From: JBNJGT01 sp051819765
GTDB taxonomy: Archaea > Nanobdellota > Nanobdellia > Woesearchaeales > JACJVW01
Direction: 5' to 3'
Length of the DNA: 27,194 bases
NCBI GenBank assembly: GCA_051819765.1
Contig: JBNJGT010000017.1
Span: forward strand, 1-27,194
The notes beneath the pieces are model-generated. The model was not told where the DNA came from. It worked only from the letters and a program-made list of their open reading frames with translations, and searched no databases. Positions 7,440 through 13,527 of the stretch are shown here, piece by piece. How positions within the stretch are numbered: position 1 is the first letter of the stretch; every line of letters starts with the position of its first letter. The translations under genes and the position numbers were made by a program.

Positions 7440-9170
7440 CTACAGTTGTTGTTCGTAGAGCTGTTTGATGTAATCGAGACTGGTTGCATCTTCGGGTGAG
7501 CGGTCTTCCCTGAGAAACAGGAGTCGGGGGAAACGGAGCGCAAATCCTGAGCGATAGGTTGGGCTTCTCTGAATCTCCTCGTAGGCAACCTCCACCACTA
7601 TACTTGGCTTGATGCTCACTTCCTTTTCCTTCTCTGACTGTATGTAGGGTTTCAAGAGTTCAGTCAACTGGCTGAATGAGATGCCAAGCTCTTCCTTTTC
7701 TTTGATACCTGTCCCCACTTTTCCGATCTCAAGGAACTGATCATCATCCACACAGGCGAGGGTAAAACTTGAAAGGAACTGGGCGCGTTTGCCCTCCCCC
7801 CAGGTAGCTCCCACTATGACCAATTCCAGATTCTCCATTGTCCCTTTGATCTTGACCATGTGGCCGACCCGTGCGCCAGGCTTGTATGGGGAATCAAGTT
7901 TTTTTGCCATGAGACCTTCATTCCCTTCTGCAATAGCTGTTTCAAAGAAGCGGTTGACCTCCTCAGCTGAATCACTCCTGATGAGCCTTGAGGGATTGAT
8001 CTTTCGGTCAATCTTTGGGATGATTGTCTCGAGAACCTGCCGGCGTTGGCCAAAGGATTCTTTGATAAGATTCTTTCCATCGTATTCAAGCACATCAAAG
8101 ACATCCATCTCCACTGGATACTTCTTTGCCATGTCACCTACCTCATACTTGCGTTTGATGCGCTGGGAGATGCTCTGGAAGGGAAGATATTTCTTGCTCT
8201 TGCGATCAAAGCCCACCGCTTCCCCATCAAGGATGCAGGAGTCTGCCTTGACATGCTCTTGTATGACCTCAACCACATCAGGGAACTGGGAGGTCACGTC
8301 CTCAAGCCTTCGTGTGAAGAGCTGAACCGATTTCCCTTTCTTGTGGATCTGCATGCGAAACCCATCATATTTGTATTCAAAGGCTGCGGGTGAGCCCACA
8401 CGCTCGAAGGCATCATTTACATCCTTGGCTTTGATGGCAAGCATGGCATTGACTGGCGACCCGATGGTCAACGAGAGTTTGCTGAGCTGCTCGACCCCGC
8501 CTTTCAGGGCAGTGTAGACCTTCTCAAAGTCGTTGGTCATATCAATCGCTTCCTGGACGCGGCTGACATAATCATTGTATTTTTTCCGGTCGGAGATTGT
8601 GAGGTCACCGTCATAAGACAAGCCAAGATCATCGGCGCAGAATGCCCAGACCAGGGCATCCCGGATGGAGCTTTGGGCAATGCCGATGCGCAGGTCCTCG
8701 AGTATCGTACGGACGATATATTTTGCCTCGATAGGTGAGGCAGAGGTCAAAAGTTCTGAGATGAGCTTGATCTTGTGGCTGACTGAGCCGGTACCGGTCA
8801 TGGTGGCAAGCTTCTGGAGGTTCTTATGCACCTTTGAGACTGTCAATGGGGTCGAGAAGAGGGTTGATTGCTGTTTCTTGCCGATGAGATGGGATGCGGC
8901 TGTGCCAAGGTCCCCATGTTTTTTCCATTGTTCATTTATCCTCCTTTCAGTGGTGCCAGCAGAGAGGGCTATTGCCTTGATGACAGTCTTTTCTGATACG
9001 CCAATCTTTTCCTCGCCGCCCCCGAATACCCGGCCCTGAAGGAGGAGCAGGATTGCCTTAACATCATTATCTATGTGTTTGAGGAATTGAGAGAGACGAT
9101 TGGTCTTTTCCAGGCGCTTTGAGATTGAGGAGAGTGAGTCGTAGAGTTGAGCCAGTTTCTCATATTTCAT
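7440..9170 (-). CDS. lig: ATP-dependent DNA ligase, archaeal type
   Basis: This enzyme of 576 residues seals nicks by forming an enzyme-AMP and then a DNA-AMP intermediate. An all-helical N-terminal DNA-binding domain takes up about 1-230. The adenylation domain has motif I KYDGFR with the AMP-accepting Lys at about 267, motif III LFTRRLEDVTSQFP, ILDGEAVGFD, motif IV NEGLMAKKLDSPYKPG and motif V MVKIKG. The OB domain contains RSPTYRSGFALRFPRLLFLREDRSPEDATSL, the conserved end of archaeal and eukaryal ligase I enzymes. The frame is open for 47 codons upstream, but ATG 9170 gives the normal N-terminus and lies 26-27 bases from a TATA box. The gene is divergent from the nitroreductase. Confidence 0.96.
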   Translation of the reverse strand: MKYEKLAQLYDSLSSISKRLEKTNRLSQFLKHIDNDVKAILLLLQGRVFGGGEEKIGVSEKTVIKAIALSAGTTERRINEQWKKHGDLGTAASHLIGKKQQSTLFSTPLTVSKVHKNLQKLATMTGTGSVSHKIKLISELLTSASPIEAKYIVRTILEDLRIGIAQSSIRDALVWAFCADDLGLSYDGDLTISDRKKYNDYVSRVQEAIDMTNDFEKVYTALKGGVEQLSKLSLTIGSPVNAMLAIKAKDVNDAFERVGSPAAFEYKYDGFRMQIHKKGKSVQLFTRRLEDVTSQFPDVVEVIQEHVKADSCILDGEAVGFDRKSKKYLPFQSISQRIKRKYEVGDMAKKYPVEMDVFDVLEYDGKNLIKESFGQRRQVLETIIPKIDRKINPSRLIRSDSAEEVNRFFETAIAEGNEGLMAKKLDSPYKPGARVGHMVKIKGTMENLELVIVGATWGEGKRAQFLSSFTLACVDDDQFLEIGKVGTGIKEKEELGISFSQLTELLKPYIQSEKEKEVSIKPSIVVEVAYEEIQRSPTYRSGFALRFPRLLFLREDRSPEDATSLDYIKQLYEQQL

Positions 9171-9178
9171 GCAAAAAC

Positions 9179-9186
9179 TATAAATA
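9179..9186 (+). promoter_or_regulatory. TATA box of the nitroreductase gene
   Basis: TATAAATA is centred about 27 bases before ATG 9210, which supports that ATG over the upstream TTG. It lies immediately beside the ligase TATA box on the other strand, so both promoters share about 40 bases. Confidence 0.7.
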
Positions 9187-9193
9187 AGGCAAC

Positions 9194-9201
9194 TATTTAA
9201 A
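9194..9201 (-). promoter_or_regulatory. TATA box of the DNA ligase gene
   Basis: TTTAAATA on the minus strand is centred about 27 bases from the ligase ATG at 9170, predicting a leaderless mRNA. Confidence 0.65.
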
Positions 9202-9209
9202 GCTTGACC

Positions 9210-9902
9210 ATGGAGACATTGGACTGCATCGCCACGAGGCGCAGCGTGCGAAAGTACAAAACCGAGGATATCTGCATGGACGACATCGGCAAGATTCTCT
9301 ATGCCGGTCATCAGGCGCCTTCAGCCGGAAACCTACAGAACTGGAAATTTGTGCTTGTCAAGAACCAGGAGACCAGGCTTGCCATCGCTGAGGCGTGCTA
9401 CAAGCAGCTGTGGATGGCGGATGCTCCGGTGCACATCGTGGTGTGCTCGCGCACGGAAGAGGTGGAGCAGTACTATGGGGTGCGGGGCGAACGGTTGTAT
9501 TCTATCCAGAACTGTGCAGCGGCAATCGAGAATATGCTCATTGCTGCAACTGACCTTGGATTCGGCAGTTGTTGGGTCGGGGCCTTTGAGGAGGATGGTC
9601 TCAGGGGAGCTGTGGGTATCCCTGACAATGTGCGGCCCCAGGCAGTGATCACCATCGGGTTTGCGGCAGAGATACCAAAGAACCCACCATGGACCTGTGA
9701 TATTGACTCAATCGTTTTCCTGGAATCATATGGCAATCGGTTGAAGAACGTAGATCAGGTTCTTGGGTATCACAGTGAAAAATTCCACAGAGGGGCAGAG
9801 GCAATCAAGAATACGGCAAACAAAGTGCCCTCGTTTCTCAAACGGACGGTTGACTCTGCAAAGGAATCAATCAACAAAGCCAAACAAAGATCAAAGAAAT
9901 GA
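9210..9902 (+). CDS. Nitroreductase family flavoprotein
   Basis: The protein of 230 residues belongs to the FMN-dependent nitroreductase fold. The N-terminal TRRSVRKYKTEDI carries the conserved RRSxRxY motif that contacts FMN phosphate. Further features are ILYAGHQAPSAGNLQNWKF, IQNCAAAIENMLIAATDLGFGSCWVGAF and a C-terminal IGFAAEIPKNP. About 40 extra residues at the C-terminus form a lysine-rich amphipathic helix, SFLKRTVDSAKESINKAKQR, beyond the usual fold. The true substrate is unknown; these enzymes reduce quinones, nitro compounds or flavins, or dehalogenate. ATG 9210 was chosen over TTG 9204 because of the TATA distance. Confidence 0.9.
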   Translation: METLDCIATRRSVRKYKTEDICMDDIGKILYAGHQAPSAGNLQNWKFVLVKNQETRLAIAEACYKQLWMADAPVHIVVCSRTEEVEQYYGVRGERLYSIQNCAAAIENMLIAATDLGFGSCWVGAFEEDGLRGAVGIPDNVRPQAVITIGFAAEIPKNPPWTCDIDSIVFLESYGNRLKNVDQVLGYHSEKFHRGAEAIKNTANKVPSFLKRTVDSAKESINKAKQRSKK

Positions 9903-9949
9903 ATTCTTTATTATATGTATTTTAATATGCCCTTAAACAAACAAAAATG

Positions 9950-9959
9950 TTTATATATA
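9950..9959 (+). promoter_or_regulatory. Distal TATA box upstream of ftsZ
   Basis: TTTATATATA is the strongest TATA element in the 290-base space before ftsZ. It would start transcription near 9980, directly before the first TTGGCG hairpin, and give a leader of about 210 bases. Confidence 0.55.
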
Positions 9960-9982
9960 GCTAGAATCAGTAAATTATTAAT

Positions 9983-10006
9983 TCAAGGTTTTTGGCGAGA
10001 CCTTGA
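9983..10006 (+). promoter_or_regulatory. Hairpin 1 with loop TTGGCG in the ftsZ leader
   Basis: Arms TCAAGGTTT (9983-9991) and AGACCTTGA (9998-10006) pair over nine positions, with one G-U pair in RNA, around the six-base loop TTGGCG. With the distal TATA box in use, it would be the first structure of the mRNA. The same loop recurs in hairpin 2 on an unrelated stem. Confidence 0.7.
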
Positions 10007-10009
10007 GGG

Positions 10010-10016
10010 TTGGCGA
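10010..10016 (+). repeat. TTGGCGA copy 2 in the ftsZ leader
   Basis: This is the same heptamer as the hairpin loops. It lies 18 bases after copy 1 and has no obvious pairing arms of its own. Confidence 0.65.
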
Positions 10017-10026
10017 AAATTTGGTT

Positions 10027-10050
10027 AAAGACTTTTTGGCGAAAGTCTTT
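10027..10050 (+). promoter_or_regulatory. Hairpin 2 with loop TTGGCG in the ftsZ leader
   Basis: Arms AAAGACTTT (10027-10035) and AAAGTCTTT (10042-10050) are perfectly complementary over nine bases and enclose the loop TTGGCG, identical to hairpin 1. The stem sequence differs completely from hairpin 1 while length and loop are kept, as expected if the structure matters. Confidence 0.75.
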
Positions 10051-10055
10051 GTCGT

Positions 10056-10062
10056 TTGGCGA
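10056..10062 (+). repeat. TTGGCGA copy 4 in the ftsZ leader
   Basis: This copy lies 20 bases after the loop of hairpin 2, repeating the order hairpin copy then unpaired copy seen at 9992 and 10010. At most a three-base UCG/CGA pairing surrounds it. Confidence 0.65.
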
Positions 10063-10129
10063 AGTTCTAGGAAATAGTATGGTAAGGGTATTATAAATAG
10101 ATTATTATTTAGCGACAGCTATATCATAG

Positions 10130-10138
10130 TATATAAAT
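10130..10138 (+). promoter_or_regulatory. Proximal TATA box of ftsZ
   Basis: TATATAAAT would start transcription near 10160, leaving a leader of about 30 bases with AGGGGTGA (10178-10185) as Shine-Dalgarno. A further TTATAAAT at 10091-10098 is a third candidate. From this promoter the mRNA would lack the TTGGCG hairpins. Confidence 0.5.
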
Positions 10139-10192
10139 CATATTTCCTAATCGGGAAGGTATATACAAAACAAACGTAGGGGTGAAAAAACA

Positions 10193-11257
10193 ATGGATTT
10201 TATTGTGGAAAACGCGATGAAAACCGCAGAAACAGTTGAAGAAACGAATGTCGGTCAGGCTAATATCAAGGTCATTGGCTGTGGTGGTGCAGGTAACAAT
10301 ATGGTAAACTGGCTCTATAAAAAAGGAGTCAAGGGTGCTGAGATCATTGCAACCAACACAGATCAACAACACCTGAATATTACTGAAGCTGACAAGAAGT
10401 TTCTCATCGGGAAGGACGTTACCCGAGGACTAGGCTGCGGTGGATATCCACAAAAAGGAGCTGAAGCAGCTCAGGAAAATGTTCAGGAGTTCAAGAGCTG
10501 CCTGAAAGACGCCGATATGGTCTTTGTGTGTGCCGGTATGGGCGGCGGAACCGGAACCGGATGCGCACCAGTGGTTGCCAATGTCGCACGAGACCTTGGT
10601 TCAATCGTCATCGGTACGGTCACCATGCCATTCCGAATCGAGCGGGCACGTGTCGACAAGGCGGAGTATGGACTGCAGCAGTTGCGCAAGGTGTCAGACA
10701 CTGTGATTGTAATCGACAACAACCGACTGGTGAATATCGCAGGGAACCTCCCAATCCAGCAGGCTTTCGCTGTCGCAAACGAATTGATCTCAACCATGAT
10801 CAAGGGAATCGTTGAGACCATCGCAATCCCGTCACTGGTCAACCTGGACTATGCTGATGTGAAGGCGATCATGAGCAATGGCGGTGTCGCAGTCATCGGA
10901 GTTGGTGCGTCAGATACCAACAACCGTGTGGACGAGGCTGTCGCAGGCGCTCTCAAGAATCCCCTACTTGACATCAACTACGAAGGTGCAACAGGTGCTC
11001 TGATTCACATCCACGGTGGACAGGACCTGACCCTCGAAGAGATCAACAAGATCGGAGAACTTGTGACCGAGAGCCTTGACGAAGACGCAAACGTCATCTG
11101 GGGAGCCCGGGTCACTGAAGAGATGAAGGGAAAGCTCACGGTGATGACAATCATCACTGGCGTGAAATCCCCCTGGGTACTCGGCAAGATCGATGAGAAT
11201 GCCAAGCAGGAAGAGCAGTACATGACTGACGAGCTTGGCATCGAAATCGTGCAATAA
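10193..11257 (+). CDS. ftsZ: Cell division protein FtsZ
   Basis: This tubulin-family GTPase polymerises at the division site. The protein has 354 residues. The nucleotide-binding start IKVIGCGGAGNNMVN is at about 25-39, the tubulin signature GGGTGTG at 117-123, and the T7 synergy loop NLDYADV, which supplies the catalytic Asp residues, at 217-223. The C-terminal domain continues to about 325, followed by a short tail ending EQYMTDELGIEIVQ. The first 22 residues are an extra N-terminal helix, as in archaeal FtsZ1. The start is ATG 10193, seven bases after a good Shine-Dalgarno (AGGGGTGA), which is rare in this window. It stands alone with a long leader and its own terminator. Confidence 0.97.
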   Translation: MDFIVENAMKTAETVEETNVGQANIKVIGCGGAGNNMVNWLYKKGVKGAEIIATNTDQQHLNITEADKKFLIGKDVTRGLGCGGYPQKGAEAAQENVQEFKSCLKDADMVFVCAGMGGGTGTGCAPVVANVARDLGSIVIGTVTMPFRIERARVDKAEYGLQQLRKVSDTVIVIDNNRLVNIAGNLPIQQAFAVANELISTMIKGIVETIAIPSLVNLDYADVKAIMSNGGVAVIGVGASDTNNRVDEAVAGALKNPLLDINYEGATGALIHIHGGQDLTLEEINKIGELVTESLDEDANVIWGARVTEEMKGKLTVMTIITGVKSPWVLGKIDENAKQEEQYMTDELGIEIVQ

Positions 11258-11284
11258 TCACCATATCCTGTGGTGTGACTTCTT

Positions 11285-11326
11285 GCCTCCATCGTCCCCC
11301 ACCCCCAACACCCCATCGATGGAGGC
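11285..11326 (+). terminator. Inverted repeat after ftsZ
   Basis: GCCTCCATCG (11285-11294) and CGATGGAGGC (11317-11326) are perfect ten-base arms around a C-rich loop of 22 bases. It precedes the T-tailed hairpin at 11332 and probably protects or ends the ftsZ mRNA. Confidence 0.6.
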
Positions 11327-11331
11327 GGAAT

Positions 11332-11360
11332 CCCCCTTGAGGGGGCTTTTTCTTTATTTT
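11332..11360 (+). terminator. T-tailed hairpin terminator of ftsZ
   Basis: CCCCC TTGA GGGGG is followed by CTTTTTCTTTATTTTTT. This resembles an intrinsic terminator, and the T-run also fits archaeal termination. Its tail overlaps the stop of the convergent gene (11354). Confidence 0.75.
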
Positions 11361-11728
11361 TTATCGATACGCTGATATGCCAGGATGTTTTCCAGGCGCG
11401 CGAGCTTCACCTGAGAATCATCGATGGACAAGGGATCACTGACATCCTTCTTGGATGCGAAGATCAGGTAGTCGAAGGGCTCATCACAGAGGTATTTAGA
11501 TACCCCGAGGCTGTAGACCGTATCTTCACTCAGCGTGCCACCCATATTCACAAAACCGACTATATCCCGATCATAGTACTTGAGATAGGCAACTTCAGCA
11601 GGCTCATTGCCCATACCCGAGGGCTTAAGATCTGGCCCAGTGGAATGGTACCGGGGCAATCCTGCTATGTCTTTGATCTGATCCAGTTGTTCAACCTGTT
11701 GGATTATGCATTTTTCTCGTTGTTTCAT
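11354..11728 (-). CDS. Unknown soluble protein, divergent from the dCTP deaminase-like gene
   Basis: I do not recognise this 124-residue protein. It has no signal peptide or membrane segment. The middle region, EVAYLKYYDRDIVGFVNMGG followed by VYSLGVSKYLCDEPFDYLIF, suggests a small alpha/beta fold. The start ATG 11728 follows AAGGTGAT (Shine-Dalgarno) by four bases. A TATA-like ATATAAAAAT at 11771-11780 would give a leader of about 22 bases. The gene shares a control region with the dCTP deaminase-like operon, with TGTTACAT sites at both predicted starts, so it probably belongs to the same regulon. Confidence 0.75.
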   Translation of the reverse strand: MKQREKCIIQQVEQLDQIKDIAGLPRYHSTGPDLKPSGMGNEPAEVAYLKYYDRDIVGFVNMGGTLSEDTVYSLGVSKYLCDEPFDYLIFASKKDVSDPLSIDDSQVKLARLENILAYQRIDKK

Positions 11729-11741
11729 AGTATCACCTTAT

Positions 11742-11749
11742 TGTTACAT
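11742..11749. promoter_or_regulatory. Operator site 1, TGTTACAT
   Basis: This copy lies at the predicted transcription start of the 11728 gene. It is exactly 42 bases from site 2. Confidence 0.6.
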
Positions 11750-11770
11750 AATTGACACTAAGGGTAGGGA

Positions 11771-11780
11771 ATTTTTATAT
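11771..11780 (-). promoter_or_regulatory. TATA-like box of the 11728 gene
   Basis: ATATAAAAAT on the minus strand predicts a start near 11750, within operator site 1. Confidence 0.5.
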
Positions 11781-11783
11781 TCT

Positions 11784-11801
11784 TGTTACATTTTAGTAAC
11801 A
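11784..11801. promoter_or_regulatory. Operator site 2, palindrome TGTTAC-N6-GTAACA
   Basis: A perfect inverted repeat with six-base arms fits between the two divergent TATA boxes (11771-11780 and 11802-11809). It starts with the same TGTTACAT as sites 1 and 3. A dimeric regulator bound here would cover both promoters. Confidence 0.7.
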
Positions 11802-11809
11802 TTTATATA
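11802..11809 (+). promoter_or_regulatory. TATA box of the dCTP deaminase-like operon
   Basis: TTTATATA is centred 26 bases before ATG 11832, predicting a leaderless mRNA. It abuts operator site 2. Confidence 0.7.
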
Positions 11810-11825
11810 ATTAATAGGGCACCCA

Positions 11826-11833
11826 TGTTACAT
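11826..11833. promoter_or_regulatory. Operator site 3, TGTTACAT over the start codon
   Basis: This copy overlaps the predicted transcription start and the first two bases of the ATG at 11832. It is exactly 42 bases after site 2. Confidence 0.6.
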
Positions 11834-12269
11834 GATCCGAAACTTCAAGAAAGAAAACATAGGACCGTGCACTTATGACTTCCGCCTGAATAAAATCTAT
11901 CAGCACACAGGCATGGATGTGGTTGATCTGTCGAAGAACCAGGTCCCTGAGATCAGGGAACTTGCGCTGCCATATATCATCGCCCCAGGAGAGTTCATCC
12001 TGGCCTCAACTATGGAAGAGTTTGATACACCGCTGGACCTCATGTCAATCTACTCCATGAAAAGCACTGCGTTTCGGATTGGTCTCAACATCCTGTGCGG
12101 GTTGAATGACCCAGGCTACAAAGGTGCAGCCGTGTTTGGTATCCAGAACATCTCAAATAACCGTATCAAACTCTATCAGGGCATGGAGCTCTTGCAGACT
12201 GCATTTGTCGAGCTTAAAGGGAACCCAATACCCATAGAAACCAGATACATGGGAGGGCGAATACTATGA
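11832..12269 (+). CDS. dCTP deaminase/dUTPase-fold protein with an altered active site
   Basis: The 145-residue protein belongs to the trimeric dCTP deaminase/dUTPase superfamily, which makes or clears dUTP. Family landmarks are IGPCTYDFRLN at about 10-20, IIAPGEFILAST at 49-60, SMKSTAFRIGL at 75-85 (replacing GRSSLARLG), NDPGYKG at 92-98 and LYQGMELLQTAF at 114-125. Aligned by eye with dCTP deaminase (DPGFKGHITLEL), the catalytic Glu is replaced by Gly at 103. The Tyr at 96 is more like the dUTPase motif D-x-DYRG. The N-terminal strand is also shorter than usual. It may be a dUTPase, a binding protein or an inactive homologue. It overlaps the regulator gene by ATGA. Confidence 0.85.
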   Translation: MIRNFKKENIGPCTYDFRLNKIYQHTGMDVVDLSKNQVPEIRELALPYIIAPGEFILASTMEEFDTPLDLMSIYSMKSTAFRIGLNILCGLNDPGYKGAAVFGIQNISNNRIKLYQGMELLQTAFVELKGNPIPIETRYMGGRIL

Positions 12270-12598
12270 GCGTGTTATCCTATTCTGAACTACTCAGGCG
12301 CATAGCAAATATCGACGAGCAAACCTTAGAGAAACCATACAAGATCCTGCAGAGGCATACCTGCACCGGAAACCGACTTGTTGTGCTGCGGTGCCTGGCA
12401 AGACAGGACCGGGCAACCATCGGCCAACTCCTCCAGAAAACCGGCCACAATAAGGGAGGCGGAAGCTACATAACAATACAACGTTTCTTTGAGGCTCTGT
12501 CAACGGACGGATTACTTGTCAGCGAGAAAAGGGGCAACAGGGTGTACTGGAAATTTGCTCCGGAATACCATACCATAAAAGAGTTCATGCTTGCCTAG
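12266..12598 (+). CDS. Winged-helix DNA-binding protein, likely local regulator
   Basis: This protein of 110 residues has a winged-helix pattern: helix VVLRCLARQ, helix ATIGQLLQKTG, a recognition helix near SYITIQRFFEALSTDGL, then the wing LVSEKRGNRVYWKF. This last part is the classic end of ArsR/MarR-like domains. The ATG overlaps the stop of the deaminase-like gene, so both are made together. The repeated TGTTACAT sites directly upstream of the operon are the natural candidate for its target, making it an autoregulator and also a regulator of the divergent gene. That link is inferred from position. Confidence 0.8.
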   Translation: MSVLSYSELLRRIANIDEQTLEKPYKILQRHTCTGNRLVVLRCLARQDRATIGQLLQKTGHNKGGGSYITIQRFFEALSTDGLLVSEKRGNRVYWKFAPEYHTIKEFMLA

Positions 12599-12615
12599 GC
12601 CAGACAAACGCAAAG

Positions 12616-12625
12616 CTTTTTAAAG
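12616..12625 (+). promoter_or_regulatory. TATA-like box of the ribosomal protein operon
   Basis: CTTTTTAAAG predicts a start near 12646 and a leader of about 30 bases. The leader holds a small hairpin, TAGAG-GTT-CTCTA, just before the Shine-Dalgarno AGGTGAT (12667-12673). Confidence 0.6.
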
Positions 12626-12676
12626 GAACCCCTGTTTCTAGTTATTGGGTTTAGAGGTTCTCTAGAAGGTGATATA

Positions 12677-13096
12677 ATGATACCATACAAAGACGTACCA
12701 ATCAATGATGTGATTGAGAACTGTGCAAAAAAATTAGCTACATTCAAAGAGCTTCAGCCACCTGAATGGGGACCATTCGTAAAGACAGGACCGCACAAGC
12801 AACGGGCACCAGCACGCGATGACTGGTGGCAGGTACGGGCTGCCGCTATCCTTCAAAGCATCGAAAGAAAGGGGCCAATCGGAGTGTCAAAGCTTCGGAC
12901 CAAGTATGGCGGCAAGAAGGACCGAGGCCTCAAGCCAGAGCGGCAGATGAAGGCTTCAGGAAGCATCATCCGAAAGATCATCCAACAATTGGAAGAGGCA
13001 GGCCTCATAAAGCAGGAAGCAAAGGGCGTCCACAAAGGACGAGTGATCACCCCAAAAGGCGTGTCACTCCTGGCCCAGTCTGCTAAAAATGAATGA
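12677..13096 (+). CDS. rps19e: 30S ribosomal protein S19e
   Basis: The protein of 139 residues matches eS19 along its length: KDVPINDVIENCAKKLATF at the N-terminus, PPEWGPFVKTGPHKQRAP, DDWWQVRAAAILQSI, then YGGKKDRGLKPERQMKASGS and IIRKIIQQLEEAGLI. It binds the small subunit head and is needed for late small-subunit maturation. The ATG follows AGGTGAT at normal spacing. It is the first gene of an operon with the order S19e, PDCD5-like, L39e, L31e, which is common in archaea. Its stop overlaps the next start. Confidence 0.96.
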   Translation: MIPYKDVPINDVIENCAKKLATFKELQPPEWGPFVKTGPHKQRAPARDDWWQVRAAAILQSIERKGPIGVSKLRTKYGGKKDRGLKPERQMKASGSIIRKIIQQLEEAGLIKQEAKGVHKGRVITPKGVSLLAQSAKNE

Positions 13097-13340
13097 GGAT
13101 AACCAACAGTACATCGAAGAGCAGAAACGACAACTGGAGCAGAGCATCAAACCATACCTGACCAAGGAGGCACTGCAGCGGTATGGAACCGTCAAGATGG
13201 CTCACCCGGACACCGCGATGCAAGCGCTTATCAAGGTAGGGGAGATCCTGCAAAAGGAAAACCGCATGATCAATGATCAGGAACTGAAGGAGATCCTCAA
13301 GGGGCTCTCATCACAAAAACGATATCGGATAAAAAGGTAA
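13089..13340 (+). CDS. PDCD5/TFAR19-family DNA-binding protein, short form
   Basis: The protein has 83 residues. The C-terminal three-helix core of the PDCD5 family is visible: YLTKEALQRYGTVKMAHPDTA, ALIKVGEILQKENRMINDQE and LKEILKGLSSQKRYRIKR. Archaeal relatives known to me are usually about 110 residues, with a longer charged N-terminal helix; here that helix is cut to EDNQQYIEEQKRQLEQS. The position between S19e and L39e is the conserved archaeal one and supports the call. The ATG overlaps the S19e stop by eight bases. The family binds double-stranded DNA in vitro; the cellular role in archaea is unclear. Confidence 0.85.
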   Translation: MNEDNQQYIEEQKRQLEQSIKPYLTKEALQRYGTVKMAHPDTAMQALIKVGEILQKENRMINDQELKEILKGLSSQKRYRIKR

Positions 13341-13345
13341 GAAGA

Positions 13346-13519
13346 ATGGCACGATTCAAACATCTTAACAAGAAGCTTCGATTGGCAAAGAAGGGAAAAC
13401 AGACCCGCTGGGCACCGTTTTGGGCTGTGATCCGTAAATACGGCAAGGGACGACAAGTCCATCCGGGACGAATCACTACAGTCAAGCGAAGCTGGCGGAG
13501 AACAAGGATTAAGGCATAG
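13346..13519 (+). CDS. rpl39e: 50S ribosomal protein L39e
   Basis: A 57-codon frame runs from ATG 13346 to TAG 13517-13519. It encodes a very basic peptide starting MARFKHLNKKLRLAKKGKQ, with WAPFWAVIRKYGKG in the middle and KRSWRRTRIKA at the end. This is the eL39 pattern (MARNKPLGKKLRLAKA..., HWRRSKLKV), a few residues longer than usual. It lines the peptide exit tunnel. It lies five bases after the PDCD5-like gene and eight bases before L31e. Confidence 0.93.
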   Translation: MARFKHLNKKLRLAKKGKQTRWAPFWAVIRKYGKGRQVHPGRITTVKRSWRRTRIKA

Positions 13520-13527
13520 GTGATCAC

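Noticed and set aside
9983..10062. TTGGCGA repeats as a CRISPR array or an E2F-like site
   Set aside because: The repeats are seven bases with spacers of about 11-19 bases, so not CRISPR. The resemblance to TTTGGCGC of E2F is chance, as archaea lack E2F.
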